A stretch of 36,700 nucleotides of DNA from Burkholderiales bacterium (GTDB taxonomy: Bacteria; Pseudomonadota; Gammaproteobacteria; Burkholderiales; Burkholderiaceae), in NCBI GenBank assembly GCA_947372535.1, contig CANBUA010000008.1:1-36700 (forward strand), read 5' to 3'. A program made the translations under genes and the position numbers. Shown here piece by piece: positions 9,612-17,620 of this stretch. The notes beneath the pieces were generated by a model. The model had not been told where the DNA came from and did no database searches. It saw only the letters and a program-made list of their open reading frames with translations. Each line of letters starts with the position of its first letter. The first letter of the stretch is position 1.

Positions 9612-10646
9612 GTGTTCAAGAACCTCAACATCTACCGCATCGATCCCCAATGGCGCGACGAGATCGCCACCATGGAAGCCGACCTGCAAAAGGCGCCCTT
9701 CATCGAGTGCGGATCGACGCAGCAGAAGTCGCAAGGCTGGGTCTCGCCGCGCGGCGAACAGCATGGCGCCCTGGTCGAATCGATCGGCGGCCAGCGCCTG
9801 GTCAAGCTGATGACCGAGCAGCGCGTGCTGCCGGGCTCGGTGGTCAAGAAACGCATCGAAGAAATCTGCGCCCACATCGAGCAGACCACCGGCCGCAAGC
9901 CCGGCAAAAAACAAACCAAAGAGATCAAAGAGCAGGCCACGCTGGAGCTGCTGCCCATGGCCTTCACCAAGCAGTCGTCCACCCTGGTGTGGATTGACCC
10001 GGTGCGCCACTTCCTGATGATTGACGCCAGCAGCCAAAGCAAGGCCGACGAGATCGTCAGCCTGCTGGTCAAAGCGCTGGACGGGCGCATCGCGGTGTCC
10101 TCATTGCAAACCTCGCAATCGCCGGGTGTTTGCATGGCCGAGTGGCTGACCTCGGGCGAGCCGCCATCGGCCTTCTCGGTGGACCGTGAGTGCGAGCTCA
10201 AATCCTTCGATGAGATGAAGTCGGTGGTGCGTTATGCACGCCATCGCCTGGACACGGAAGAAGTCCGCCAGCACATCGTCACCGGCAAGCTGCCGACCAA
10301 ACTGGCGCTGACCTGGCAAGGGCGGGTCTCCTTCATGCTGACCGACACCTGGCAGGTCAAGAAGCTGGGCTTCCTGGACGTGGTGTTCGAGTCGCACAAG
10401 GCCTCGTCCAAGGGCGACAAGGGTGAGAACTTCGATGCCGACGCAGCCATCGCCACGGGCGAGCTGAGCCAGTTGATCCCGGACTTGATCGATGCCCTGG
10501 GTGGCGAACAGGACCCTTCCGTGCCGGCTGTGACCGCGCCTGAGGCGGCTTCCAGCCCCGTGCCGCTGAAGTCTTCCAAGCCCGCGGCCGGCGCGCCTGC
10601 TACCCTGGTGGCTGTAGGCGACGATTCCCCACCATGGGACTTGTGA
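9612..10646 (+). CDS. rdgC: Recombination-associated protein RdgC
   Basis: Predicted nucleoid-associated, ring-forming DNA-binding protein that modulates RecA-dependent recombination. The start FKNLNIYRI corresponds to E. coli RdgC (LWFKNLMVYRL), which fixes the initiation at GTG 9612; upstream in-frame starts add unrelated residues. Family blocks visible include ECGSTQQKSQGWVSPRG, the KKRIEEICAHIEQTTGRKPGKK region and DRECELKSFDEMKSVVRYARH. The 344 residues include an Ala/Pro/Ser-rich tail after about residue 305 that E. coli RdgC (about 300 residues) lacks. It stands alone, divergent from the ABC operon. Confidence 0.93.
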   Translation: MFKNLNIYRIDPQWRDEIATMEADLQKAPFIECGSTQQKSQGWVSPRGEQHGALVESIGGQRLVKLMTEQRVLPGSVVKKRIEEICAHIEQTTGRKPGKKQTKEIKEQATLELLPMAFTKQSSTLVWIDPVRHFLMIDASSQSKADEIVSLLVKALDGRIAVSSLQTSQSPGVCMAEWLTSGEPPSAFSVDRECELKSFDEMKSVVRYARHRLDTEEVRQHIVTGKLPTKLALTWQGRVSFMLTDTWQVKKLGFLDVVFESHKASSKGDKGENFDADAAIATGELSQLIPDLIDALGGEQDPSVPAVTAPEAASSPVPLKSSKPAAGAPATLVAVGDDSPPWDL

Positions 10647-10798
10647 GCCTGCACCTGGCCGCGTAAGGGCATTGACGGCCACGGGCAACACCGCCCAGGA
10701 CGTTGACGACAGCGGCGTTGTGCCGCAAAGCATCTCGCGCCTCTAGACTGCGCGCCAACGGTTCAGTTGTTATTTCACCTCTCATTGAAGGAAGTTCC

Positions 10799-10996
10799 AT
10801 GGCACGCGCCTCCGGTTTGCAAACGAGTCTGGTCATTCACGCGGTGGTCTACGCCATCGTGGTTGGTGGCCTGGTGATGATGAATCAAGACGTCGGCCAT
10901 GGCCGCTGGAGCTTGTACGTGGCCTGGGGCTGGGGCATTGGCCTGGCAGCGCACACGGCGGTGTGGGCCCTGTACGGGCGTCGGTCCAGCCGCTGA
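10799..10996 (+). CDS. Small two-transmembrane-helix (2TM domain) protein
   Basis: A 65-residue protein with two hydrophobic helices: about residues 10-27 (VIHAVVYAIVVGGLVMM) and about 40-57 (VAWGWGIGLAAHTAVWAL), separated by a short hydrophilic loop. The layout and the second-helix pattern G.G.AAH resemble the short '2TM domain' proteins. ATG 10799 is preceded by GAAGGAAG, a good ribosome binding site; longer in-frame starts lack one. No function is known to me. It lies between rdgC and an EamA exporter and seems to be a separate unit. Confidence 0.7.
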   Translation: MARASGLQTSLVIHAVVYAIVVGGLVMMNQDVGHGRWSLYVAWGWGIGLAAHTAVWALYGRRSSR

Positions 10997-11088
10997 TTGA
11001 GCAGTCGATCGCGTATCAGCGGGCACCTGACCGGGAAGATGTGGTGATCCGCTGATGCCGCCAGCCGCCTTGCGCTAGGCTGGTCGAC

Positions 11089-12090
11089 ATGCACGCTGTT
11101 TCTTCTTCCTATCGGCGCGGCCTGGCTTGTGCCGGCCTGGGCGCCATCGCTTTTTCCGGCAAGGCCATCGTGGCCAAGCTGATGTACAAACTCGGCGCCG
11201 ATGCCATCTCGGTCGTGGGCCTGCGCATGGCCATGGCCTTCCCGATGTTCCTGTTCATGGCTTGGTGGTCCACCCGGCCGGGCACGGGCGCTGCGCCCCT
11301 CACACGCCGCCAATGGTGGCAAATCGCCGGCCTGGGCCTGACAGGCTATTACCTGGCCAGCACGCTCGATTTCATGGGCCTGCAATACATCAGCGCCAGC
11401 CTTGAGCGCGCCATCCTCTACCTCAACCCGACGCTGGTGCTGATCTTGTCGGCCATCATCTACCGGCAACACGTGGGCGCCATGCGCTGGTTCGCCGTGC
11501 TGCTGGCCTATTCCGGCGTGGCCATGGTCTGGTTGCACGATTGGGATTCGGCCCGCGTCGTGTCTGCCCAGGCGCAGCATGGCATGTCGGCCATCGAGGC
11601 CATCTCCCTGGGCTCGGTACTGATCTTGGGCAGCGCGCTGTCCTATGCGGTCTACCTGATGGGCAGCGGGCAGTTGGTGCAACAGCTGGGTTCGCTGAGC
11701 CTGGTTGGCCGTGCGTCCTGCGTCGCCTGCGGGCTGTGCATGGTGCAGTGGCTCGTGGTGATCACGGTCACGGATGGGCGCATCGGGTCGCTGGCGGCCT
11801 TGCCTTGGCAGGCCTATGCCTTGTCGGCGGTCAATTCGGTGGCTTGCACAGTCTTGCCGGTCTGGCTGGTGATGCGAGGCGTGCAATTGCTGGGGGCCTC
11901 GCTGGCGGCGCAGGTGGGCATGGTCGGGCCACTCTCGACCATCTGGATGGCGGCCTGGTGGCTGGGCGAGCCCATTACCCCTCGACTGATGCTGGGCACG
12001 GCGGCCATCCTGGCGGGCATCGTGCTGTTGAGCCGCGCGGGCCAGCCGCGCAAGGCCGAACCGGTGGTGGGGATCGCGCCCGAAGCCTGA
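11089..12090 (+). CDS. EamA/DMT-superfamily membrane exporter
   Basis: A 333-residue inner-membrane protein with ten predicted helices arranged as two EamA repeats. The first repeat ends near GVAMVWLHDW (about residue 150); the second starts near ISLGSVLILGSALSYAVYLMG. Conserved features include SGKAIVAKLMY in helix 1 and LERAILYLNPTLVLILSAI at the end of the first repeat. Members export amino acids, purines or other metabolites; no substrate can be read from this sequence. The start ATG 11089 gives a short cytoplasmic N-terminus before helix 1. It is followed 46 bp later by the C13 peptidase gene in the same direction; functional linkage is not evident. Confidence 0.85.
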   Translation: MHAVSSSYRRGLACAGLGAIAFSGKAIVAKLMYKLGADAISVVGLRMAMAFPMFLFMAWWSTRPGTGAAPLTRRQWWQIAGLGLTGYYLASTLDFMGLQYISASLERAILYLNPTLVLILSAIIYRQHVGAMRWFAVLLAYSGVAMVWLHDWDSARVVSAQAQHGMSAIEAISLGSVLILGSALSYAVYLMGSGQLVQQLGSLSLVGRASCVACGLCMVQWLVVITVTDGRIGSLAALPWQAYALSAVNSVACTVLPVWLVMRGVQLLGASLAAQVGMVGPLSTIWMAAWWLGEPITPRLMLGTAAILAGIVLLSRAGQPRKAEPVVGIAPEA

Positions 12091-12136
12091 CATCGTCAAG
12101 CGCTTGTTAGAGTGTGAGCTCTGAGCAGGGAGCACC

Positions 12137-13639
12137 ATGACCAACGAGACCGATTCGGGGCACGACAGGCACACCAGCCCATGGCTGCATGTCTGGGACG
12201 ATGACAAGGCACGCGCCCTGGCCATGGTGGCGCTGTCCAACGATGTGCCTGCACGTGCCCCGCGCGAGCCCTTGCCTCCTGGCGTTCTGGCCCCATGGTG
12301 GCGGGCTGGCGCACGGGCCGCCGCTTTCAAGCCCCTTCAAAGCCTGGATGCCTTGCCCGCCACGCCGGCCGTCATCGCTCTGCTGATGCTGGCGCTCATG
12401 CTCGCCTCGCTGCTGTGGGAACGGCTTGCCATCGCGAGCCCCGCCGAGTTCGACTGGCGAGCGCTCGCCGCAGGTTGGATCGACACGGCTGTTCTGGTCT
12501 GGCTTTGCGTCTGGGTGAGACCGCCCCAAAGTTTGGGCGTGGCCAGGTTGGTGTGTCTGGCCCTGGGCCTGCAGTTCGTCATCCTGTCGGTCGTGGGGCC
12601 CTTTTGGATGCTGATGTCCCAGGTAGCCTGGCACGATTGGCCACGCCTGGGCCTGGTCATGTCCTGGGTCATGTGGGTGGGGCCGCAGCTCTGGTGGCTG
12701 CTGGCCATGGCCCTGCTGTTCAAGCGCTTGGGCGACGGGCACTGGCGCCCCTGGTTGCTGGCCGTGGTGGTGCTGATGGCCCTCCTGGTGCTGCATTGGT
12801 TCGCGCCCGTGCCCAGGGCCTGGTCCGCCGTGGCCCTGCCCGATGAGGACCAGCGCCCCAGCCTGTCGATCACCGAAGCCGTGATCGATGCCCAGTCGAG
12901 CTTGCTTGATCGGCAACTGGCCGCGCTTAAGCCGCAACGCCCCGGCGTGATCGATGTCTACGTGCTGACCTTCGCGCCGTTTGGCGAGGAGGACGTTTTC
13001 AAGCGCGAGGCCGGCATGGTGGCTGATGTCATGGCCCAGCGCTTCGATGCCCAGGGCCGGACACTGCAACTGGTCAACCATCCTGCGACGGCCGAGCAGT
13101 TGCCCTGGGCCACCTCGCGCAACCTGGCGCGTGCGCTCCAGCGCATCGGCCAAATCATGGACCCCAAGGAAGATGTGCTGTTCATCCACATGACCTCGCA
13201 CGGCGCCAGCAATGGCCACTTGGCGGCGGGGCTGTGGCCTTTGAAGCTGGAGCCGGTCACGCCGCAAGCGCTCGATGGCTGGCTCAATGCCGCGGGTATC
13301 GGCTACCGGGTCATCTCGATCTCGGCTTGTTTTTCAGGCAGTTGGATCGCGCCTTTGAGCCATGAGCAATCGCTCGTGATGACGGCGGCCGATGCCGACC
13401 ACACCTCCTACGGCTGCGGACGGCGCTCACCGCTGACGTTTTTCGGGCGGGCCATGTACGACGAGCAGTTGCGGCTGAACACGCGCTCGTTCACACAGGC
13501 GCATGCCGTGGCGCGCGAGGTGATCCGCCAGCGCGAGATCGAGGCAGGCAAGGAAGACGGCTACTCCAACCCGCAGATCAAGGTGGGCGCGAAAATCGTG
13601 CCGGTGCTGGAGGCGTTGGAGAAGCGCCTCGCACGTTGA
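12137..13639 (+). CDS. Membrane-anchored C13 (legumain-type, caspase-fold) cysteine peptidase
   Basis: A 500-residue protein. Residues 1-75 are hydrophilic. Five hydrophobic helices follow at about 78-95, 112-127, 137-160, 174-197 and 207-226, and then comes a C13 peptidase domain from about residue 270. The catalytic pair is visible: His355 in IHMTSHGASNG and Cys398 in ISISACFSGSW, both preceded by hydrophobic strands as in caspase-fold enzymes. With a cytoplasmic N-terminus and five helices the protease would face the periplasm (inference). AGCAGGGAGCACC upstream of ATG 12137 provides a ribosome binding site. Substrates are unknown. C13 enzymes prefer Asn or Asp at P1, and GPI transamidase belongs to this family. 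Confidence 0.82.
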   Translation: MTNETDSGHDRHTSPWLHVWDDDKARALAMVALSNDVPARAPREPLPPGVLAPWWRAGARAAAFKPLQSLDALPATPAVIALLMLALMLASLLWERLAIASPAEFDWRALAAGWIDTAVLVWLCVWVRPPQSLGVARLVCLALGLQFVILSVVGPFWMLMSQVAWHDWPRLGLVMSWVMWVGPQLWWLLAMALLFKRLGDGHWRPWLLAVVVLMALLVLHWFAPVPRAWSAVALPDEDQRPSLSITEAVIDAQSSLLDRQLAALKPQRPGVIDVYVLTFAPFGEEDVFKREAGMVADVMAQRFDAQGRTLQLVNHPATAEQLPWATSRNLARALQRIGQIMDPKEDVLFIHMTSHGASNGHLAAGLWPLKLEPVTPQALDGWLNAAGIGYRVISISACFSGSWIAPLSHEQSLVMTAADADHTSYGCGRRSPLTFFGRAMYDEQLRLNTRSFTQAHAVAREVIRQREIEAGKEDGYSNPQIKVGAKIVPVLEALEKRLAR

Positions 13640-13653
13640 GTTTGACGGAATGC

Positions 13654-13671
13654 GCCGCTCCCCTGAGCGGC
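13654..13671. terminator. GC-rich hairpin between converging genes
   Basis: GCCGCTC and GAGCGGC form a perfect 7-bp stem with a CCCT loop in the 40-bp gap between the C13 peptidase stop and the ybiB stop. There is no T-run on either strand, so its strength as a terminator is doubtful. Confidence 0.5.
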
Positions 13672-13679
13672 CAACGGTC

Positions 13680-14615
13680 TCAAGCCGTGGCCGACAAGGC
13701 TTGTTGCAGGCACTCCGCCTGCGCTGCAATGGATGCCGGCAAAGGCTCCTGCCCACTCAGCACGGCCTGGATGTAAGCGGCCGTGGCCTGCGCATCCTTG
13801 GTTTGCGGCAGGTTGGGCAGCTCGATCAGCACGCCTTCTTCGGGCGCGCGGCTGAGCTCGGCATGTCGCTGGCCGTCGATGAAGACCTCGAAGCGCGGCT
13901 GGCGACGCGCATCGGCCACCGGCTCGCCCTCGGTGCCCCGCATCAGCAGGGCTCGGGCCTTGACCAGTTGCAAGTACTCTGTCAGCGAATGGGCGTATTC
14001 AGGGTGGGTGTGGTTGACCACCTGGACCGCCTTGACGCCCTCGGGCCAGGGCACGAGCAGCTTGGCCACGGTGTGGCCCGGGTTGCGCAGGCCGATGGTC
14101 CAGCGTACATCGAGCAGTTTGGCCAGCGGGGCGCACAAGGTGGCCGTGGCCATGTAGGCCGGCTGGCCTGCCTGCCAGTGCGCAGCCACCTCGTCGGCGC
14201 TGCGTGCATGGTCCCAGCCCAAGGCATCGAAGACATCGGCCGTGGTCACGCGGGTCGCGTCCTTGGCGGGGCCGTGGACCAAGACACTCAAACCTTGCCT
14301 GGCCAGGTGAGCCGCCAGCAGTGGTGTGAGATTGGGTAGCTTGCGCGCGCCGTTGTACGAAGGCAGCACGACCACGCCAGGGCCCGGCGGGGTTGGCAAG
14401 GCCAGGCAACGCGCCTGGGTGGCTTGCACGAAGCCTTGCAGCTCGGCTGGCGTTTCGCCCTTGATGCGCATGGCCAGCGCAAAAGCGCCGATCTCCAGGT
14501 CCGTGACCTGACCATCCAGCACCTGACTCAGCAGGTCCTGGGCTTGTTCGGTGGTGATGGGCCGGGCGCCATCCTTGCCCCGGCCGATCACCTTGATGTA
14601 GGCGGCGATGCTCAT
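13680..14615 (-). CDS. ybiB: YbiB/TrpD2: DNA-binding protein of the anthranilate phosphoribosyltransferase fold
   Basis: A 311-residue TrpD paralog. The N-terminal helical domain resembles TrpD (MSIAAYIKVIGRGKDGARPITTEQAQDLL), but the PRPP-binding GTGGD motif is replaced by PSYNGARKLPNLTP and the KHGN motif by VHGPAKDATRV, as in the TrpD2/YbiB group, which binds nucleic acid rather than catalysing tryptophan synthesis. It begins 48 bp after the nasA stop on the same strand and is probably the last gene of the nasC-nasA operon. ATG 14615 gives the full family N-terminus. What a DNA-binding TrpD2 does beside nitrate reductase is unknown to me. Confidence 0.87.
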   Translation of the reverse strand: MSIAAYIKVIGRGKDGARPITTEQAQDLLSQVLDGQVTDLEIGAFALAMRIKGETPAELQGFVQATQARCLALPTPPGPGVVVLPSYNGARKLPNLTPLLAAHLARQGLSVLVHGPAKDATRVTTADVFDALGWDHARSADEVAAHWQAGQPAYMATATLCAPLAKLLDVRWTIGLRNPGHTVAKLLVPWPEGVKAVQVVNHTHPEYAHSLTEYLQLVKARALLMRGTEGEPVADARRQPRFEVFIDGQRHAELSRAPEEGVLIELPNLPQTKDAQATAAYIQAVLSGQEPLPASIAAQAECLQQALSATA

Positions 14616-14663
14616 GGCCCTGATTGTCGCCGCCCTGGCGCCGCTTTGCGCAAGCTGCGCCGA

Positions 14664-17519
14664 TCAGGTCGTGCTCAGGGCAGGGTGCACCTTGATCAGC
14701 TTCTTGAGCTCAGGGATGCACGAGCCACAATTGGTGCCGCATTTGAGCTGGCCCTGCAACAGCGTCAGCCGGTCGTCTGGCGAACCCTGGCAGAGTCCCA
14801 AAGCCTCGGTGATGGCCGGCTCGGTGACGTTGAAACAGGTGCACACCTGGCGCCCCTTGCTTTGCACGGCCACCGGTGGCGTGGCCCCGGGAGAAAGCAA
14901 GGCGCGGCCATAGGCATCGGCGGGTAACTCTTCTTGCAGCAAAGGTTTGAGCCAGGCCTCTGCGCTCACATCGCCCGCCAGCATGAACGCCTCCAACTTC
15001 AGGCCCTCGTCCGTGCGGTGCAAACGCATGGCGCGGTGCTGATCTTGGTGCGGGTCCTGGTAGCGCAGCAGCTCGGGGCCTTCGATGCCCATCAAGGCTT
15101 CAATCTGCGCGATCACTTCCTCGCTGGCACCTTCTGTGGCGGCAGCCCTGAACAGCACGCCGACCATGCCGCGCTCGCTGGGCTCGCGCCCGAAGGGCAC
15201 GCAACTGGCAAAGGCGAACACCCGCATCAGCGGCTTGAGCGCTTCTCGCACCGCCAATGCGCGGTCCTGCGGCATCCATCCCATGGTCACCAGGCGCCAG
15301 GGCAAGGGGGCCTTGTTCAGCTTGATGGCAGCATGCTTGAGTTCAGGCTGCTTGGATTTGGGGCAAAACACGGGTGAGGTGAGGGCATTGACGCCCGCCA
15401 GCGCGCGGCCTTCGGCGTCAATGCCGCTGAGGTATTCCTCGCCCCAGTGCATGGCGATGAAGGCCTGCATGGGGGCGATGGCCTCGGCCGGTTGTGCAGG
15501 CAGCACGATGCTGCCCCGGCGCGAACTCACTTGCACCAAATCGCCCGCCACCAGCCCCAGCTTTGCCATGTCCTGTGGGTTCAGGTCGATGCCGGGCTCG
15601 CTCACGTGGCCGAACAGCCGACCCAACGTGCCAGTGCGGCTCATGCCGTGCCACTGGTCGCGCAGTCGGCCCGTGTTCAGGCTGAAGGGGTAGCGCTCAT
15701 CCCGCGGATCGGCCACGGGCTCGTAAGGCACTGCGGAGAAACGCGCGCGCCCATCGGCTGTGGGATAGATGCCATCTTCGTAGAGCCTGGCCTGGCCGGT
15801 GCTGGCGCCTTCGGGCATCGGCCATTGTTGCGGGCCGGCCGTCTCGAGGATTTCGTAGCTCAGGCCGGTGATGTCCAGGTCGCGCCCACGGGTGGATTCA
15901 CGGTGCTCGTTCCAGATGTCTTGCGCGTTCGAGTAGTTGAACAGGGTGTTCATGCCGGGGCGCCACTGGGCTTTGCGGTCCGGCAGGCGCGCCTCAAGCC
16001 GTTGGCCCAGGTCGGCCAGGATCTGCCAGTCGTGGCGGGCCTGACCGGGCGCGGCAATCGCGCCCTGCACCCGGCTGATGCAGCGTTCGCTGTTGGTGAC
16101 GGTGCCGTCCTTCTCGCCCCAGGTGGTGGCTGGCAGCAGGATGTCGGCAAAGGCGCAGGTGGCTGTGGTGCCAAAGGCCTCCTGCACGACCACCAACTCG
16201 GCCCTCTCGAGCGCCTGGCGGACGGTGGCCTGATCCGGCAGGGACTGCAGAGGGTTGGTGCAGGCAATCCACAGCGCCTTGATCTCACCGCGCGCAGCAG
16301 CCTCAAACATCTCGACCGCGGTCTTGCCCGGCTGGGAGGGCACCTCGGGCACCCCCCACAGGCGGGCCACTTCAGCGCGGTGCTCGGCGTTGCCCAGGTC
16401 GCGGTGCGCGCTCAGCAGGTTGGCCATGCCGCCCACTTCGCGCCCCCCCATGGCGTTGGGCTGGCCGGTGAGCGAAAAGGGCCCTGCGCCCGGTTGACCG
16501 ATCTGGCCGGTGGCCAGGTGCAGGTTGATCAGCGTGGCGTTCTTGTCTGTCCCGCGGCTGCTCTGGTTGAGCCCTTGGCAATAAAGGGACAGCGTGGGCG
16601 TGTGGCCACCGAACCAGCGTGCCGCCTGGATCAGGTCGGCGACCTCAATGCCACAGATGCCGGCCACCACATCGGGCGTGCAATCGGCCACGATGGCTTG
16701 GAGGTCCTCAAAGCCCGTGGTATGCGCTGCCACATAGGCTTTGTCCACCAGCCCTTCGGCCAGCATCACATGCAGCATGCCGTGGAACAGCGCCACGTCC
16801 GTGCCTGGCTGGATCTGCAGGAACAGGTCCGCCATGTCGGCCGTCTCGGTGCGGCGCGGGTCGGCCACGATCAGCTTCAGCCCAGGGTTGGCGCGCCTGG
16901 CATCCTCGATGCGCCTGAAGAGGATGGGGTGTGCATACGCCGTGTTGGCGCCCACGATGAACAGGGTTTGCGCGTGGTTGAAATCGTCGTAGCAGGCGGG
17001 GGGGGCGTCCGAGCCCAGCGTGGCCTTGTAGCCGGCCACGGCGCTGCTCATGCACAGGCGCGAATTGGTGTCGAGGTTGTTGGTGCCCAGCAAGCCTTTG
17101 ACCAGCTTGTTGAGCACGTAGTAGTCCTCGGTCAGCAGTTGGCCTGAGCCGTAAAAGCCCACCGCTTGTGGGCCGTGCTCGGTGATGATGCGGGCCAGTT
17201 GATCAGCGGCCTGATCCAGAGCCTCGTCCCAGCCAATGTCCAAGGGCGCCTGGCCGCGTTCATGGCGGCGGGCGGGTGAGAGCAGGCGCGTTTGGCGTTG
17301 CACGCTGGCCGCAGCCGTCAGGTGCAGCGTACTGCCCTTGGTGCACAAGCGGCCGAAGTTGGCGGGGTGATCTGGATCGCCCTGCACGTTGACGATGTCG
17401 CTGCCGCGCGATTCGATCAGTACGCCGCAACCGGTGCCGCAATAGGGGCAGGTGCTCTTGGTGACCGTGGTCAGCGTGCCCTCGGGTGGCGCTGCCACGA
17501 TGGGTATGACGGGGCTCAT
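14664..17519 (-). CDS. nasA: Assimilatory nitrate reductase catalytic subunit NasA with C-terminal BFD [2Fe-2S] domain
   Basis: Cytoplasmic molybdopterin enzyme reducing nitrate to nitrite for nitrogen assimilation, 951 residues. The N-terminal [4Fe-4S] ligands are C24, C27, C31 and C59 (CPYCGTGC, then RLCTKGSTL). Mo-bis-MGD domain motifs follow (NSRLCMSSAV, GANTAYAHPI, GQPNAMGGREVGG), and the molybdopterin dinucleotide-binding domain holds LNTGRLRDQWHGMSRTG. The tail has a BFD-type [2Fe-2S] motif with C893, C895, C931 and C934, as in Klebsiella NasA. I chose ATG 17519; an upstream in-frame start at 17582 adds 21 residues unlike the family. It lies 101 bp after nasC and receives electrons from it (inference). 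Confidence 0.93.
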   Translation of the reverse strand: MSPVIPIVAAPPEGTLTTVTKSTCPYCGTGCGVLIESRGSDIVNVQGDPDHPANFGRLCTKGSTLHLTAAASVQRQTRLLSPARRHERGQAPLDIGWDEALDQAADQLARIITEHGPQAVGFYGSGQLLTEDYYVLNKLVKGLLGTNNLDTNSRLCMSSAVAGYKATLGSDAPPACYDDFNHAQTLFIVGANTAYAHPILFRRIEDARRANPGLKLIVADPRRTETADMADLFLQIQPGTDVALFHGMLHVMLAEGLVDKAYVAAHTTGFEDLQAIVADCTPDVVAGICGIEVADLIQAARWFGGHTPTLSLYCQGLNQSSRGTDKNATLINLHLATGQIGQPGAGPFSLTGQPNAMGGREVGGMANLLSAHRDLGNAEHRAEVARLWGVPEVPSQPGKTAVEMFEAAARGEIKALWIACTNPLQSLPDQATVRQALERAELVVVQEAFGTTATCAFADILLPATTWGEKDGTVTNSERCISRVQGAIAAPGQARHDWQILADLGQRLEARLPDRKAQWRPGMNTLFNYSNAQDIWNEHRESTRGRDLDITGLSYEILETAGPQQWPMPEGASTGQARLYEDGIYPTADGRARFSAVPYEPVADPRDERYPFSLNTGRLRDQWHGMSRTGTLGRLFGHVSEPGIDLNPQDMAKLGLVAGDLVQVSSRRGSIVLPAQPAEAIAPMQAFIAMHWGEEYLSGIDAEGRALAGVNALTSPVFCPKSKQPELKHAAIKLNKAPLPWRLVTMGWMPQDRALAVREALKPLMRVFAFASCVPFGREPSERGMVGVLFRAAATEGASEEVIAQIEALMGIEGPELLRYQDPHQDQHRAMRLHRTDEGLKLEAFMLAGDVSAEAWLKPLLQEELPADAYGRALLSPGATPPVAVQSKGRQVCTCFNVTEPAITEALGLCQGSPDDRLTLLQGQLKCGTNCGSCIPELKKLIKVHPALSTT

Positions 17520-17620
17520 GGCTTGGCCTTGTATCGGTGAAATCTCAGCGGGTGGGCGGCAAGCCAGTGGCTGCCACCTCATGTGTCTTCAACAAACGCT
17601 CAAACAGGCAAGGGCGCGGC

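Noticed and set aside
15447..17147. Open frame of 566 codons on the plus strand opposite nasA
   Set aside because: It is antisense to well-conserved NasA motifs; high-GC codon bias keeps the opposite frame open. Its translation is Gly/His/Gln/Arg-rich with no recognisable domain.
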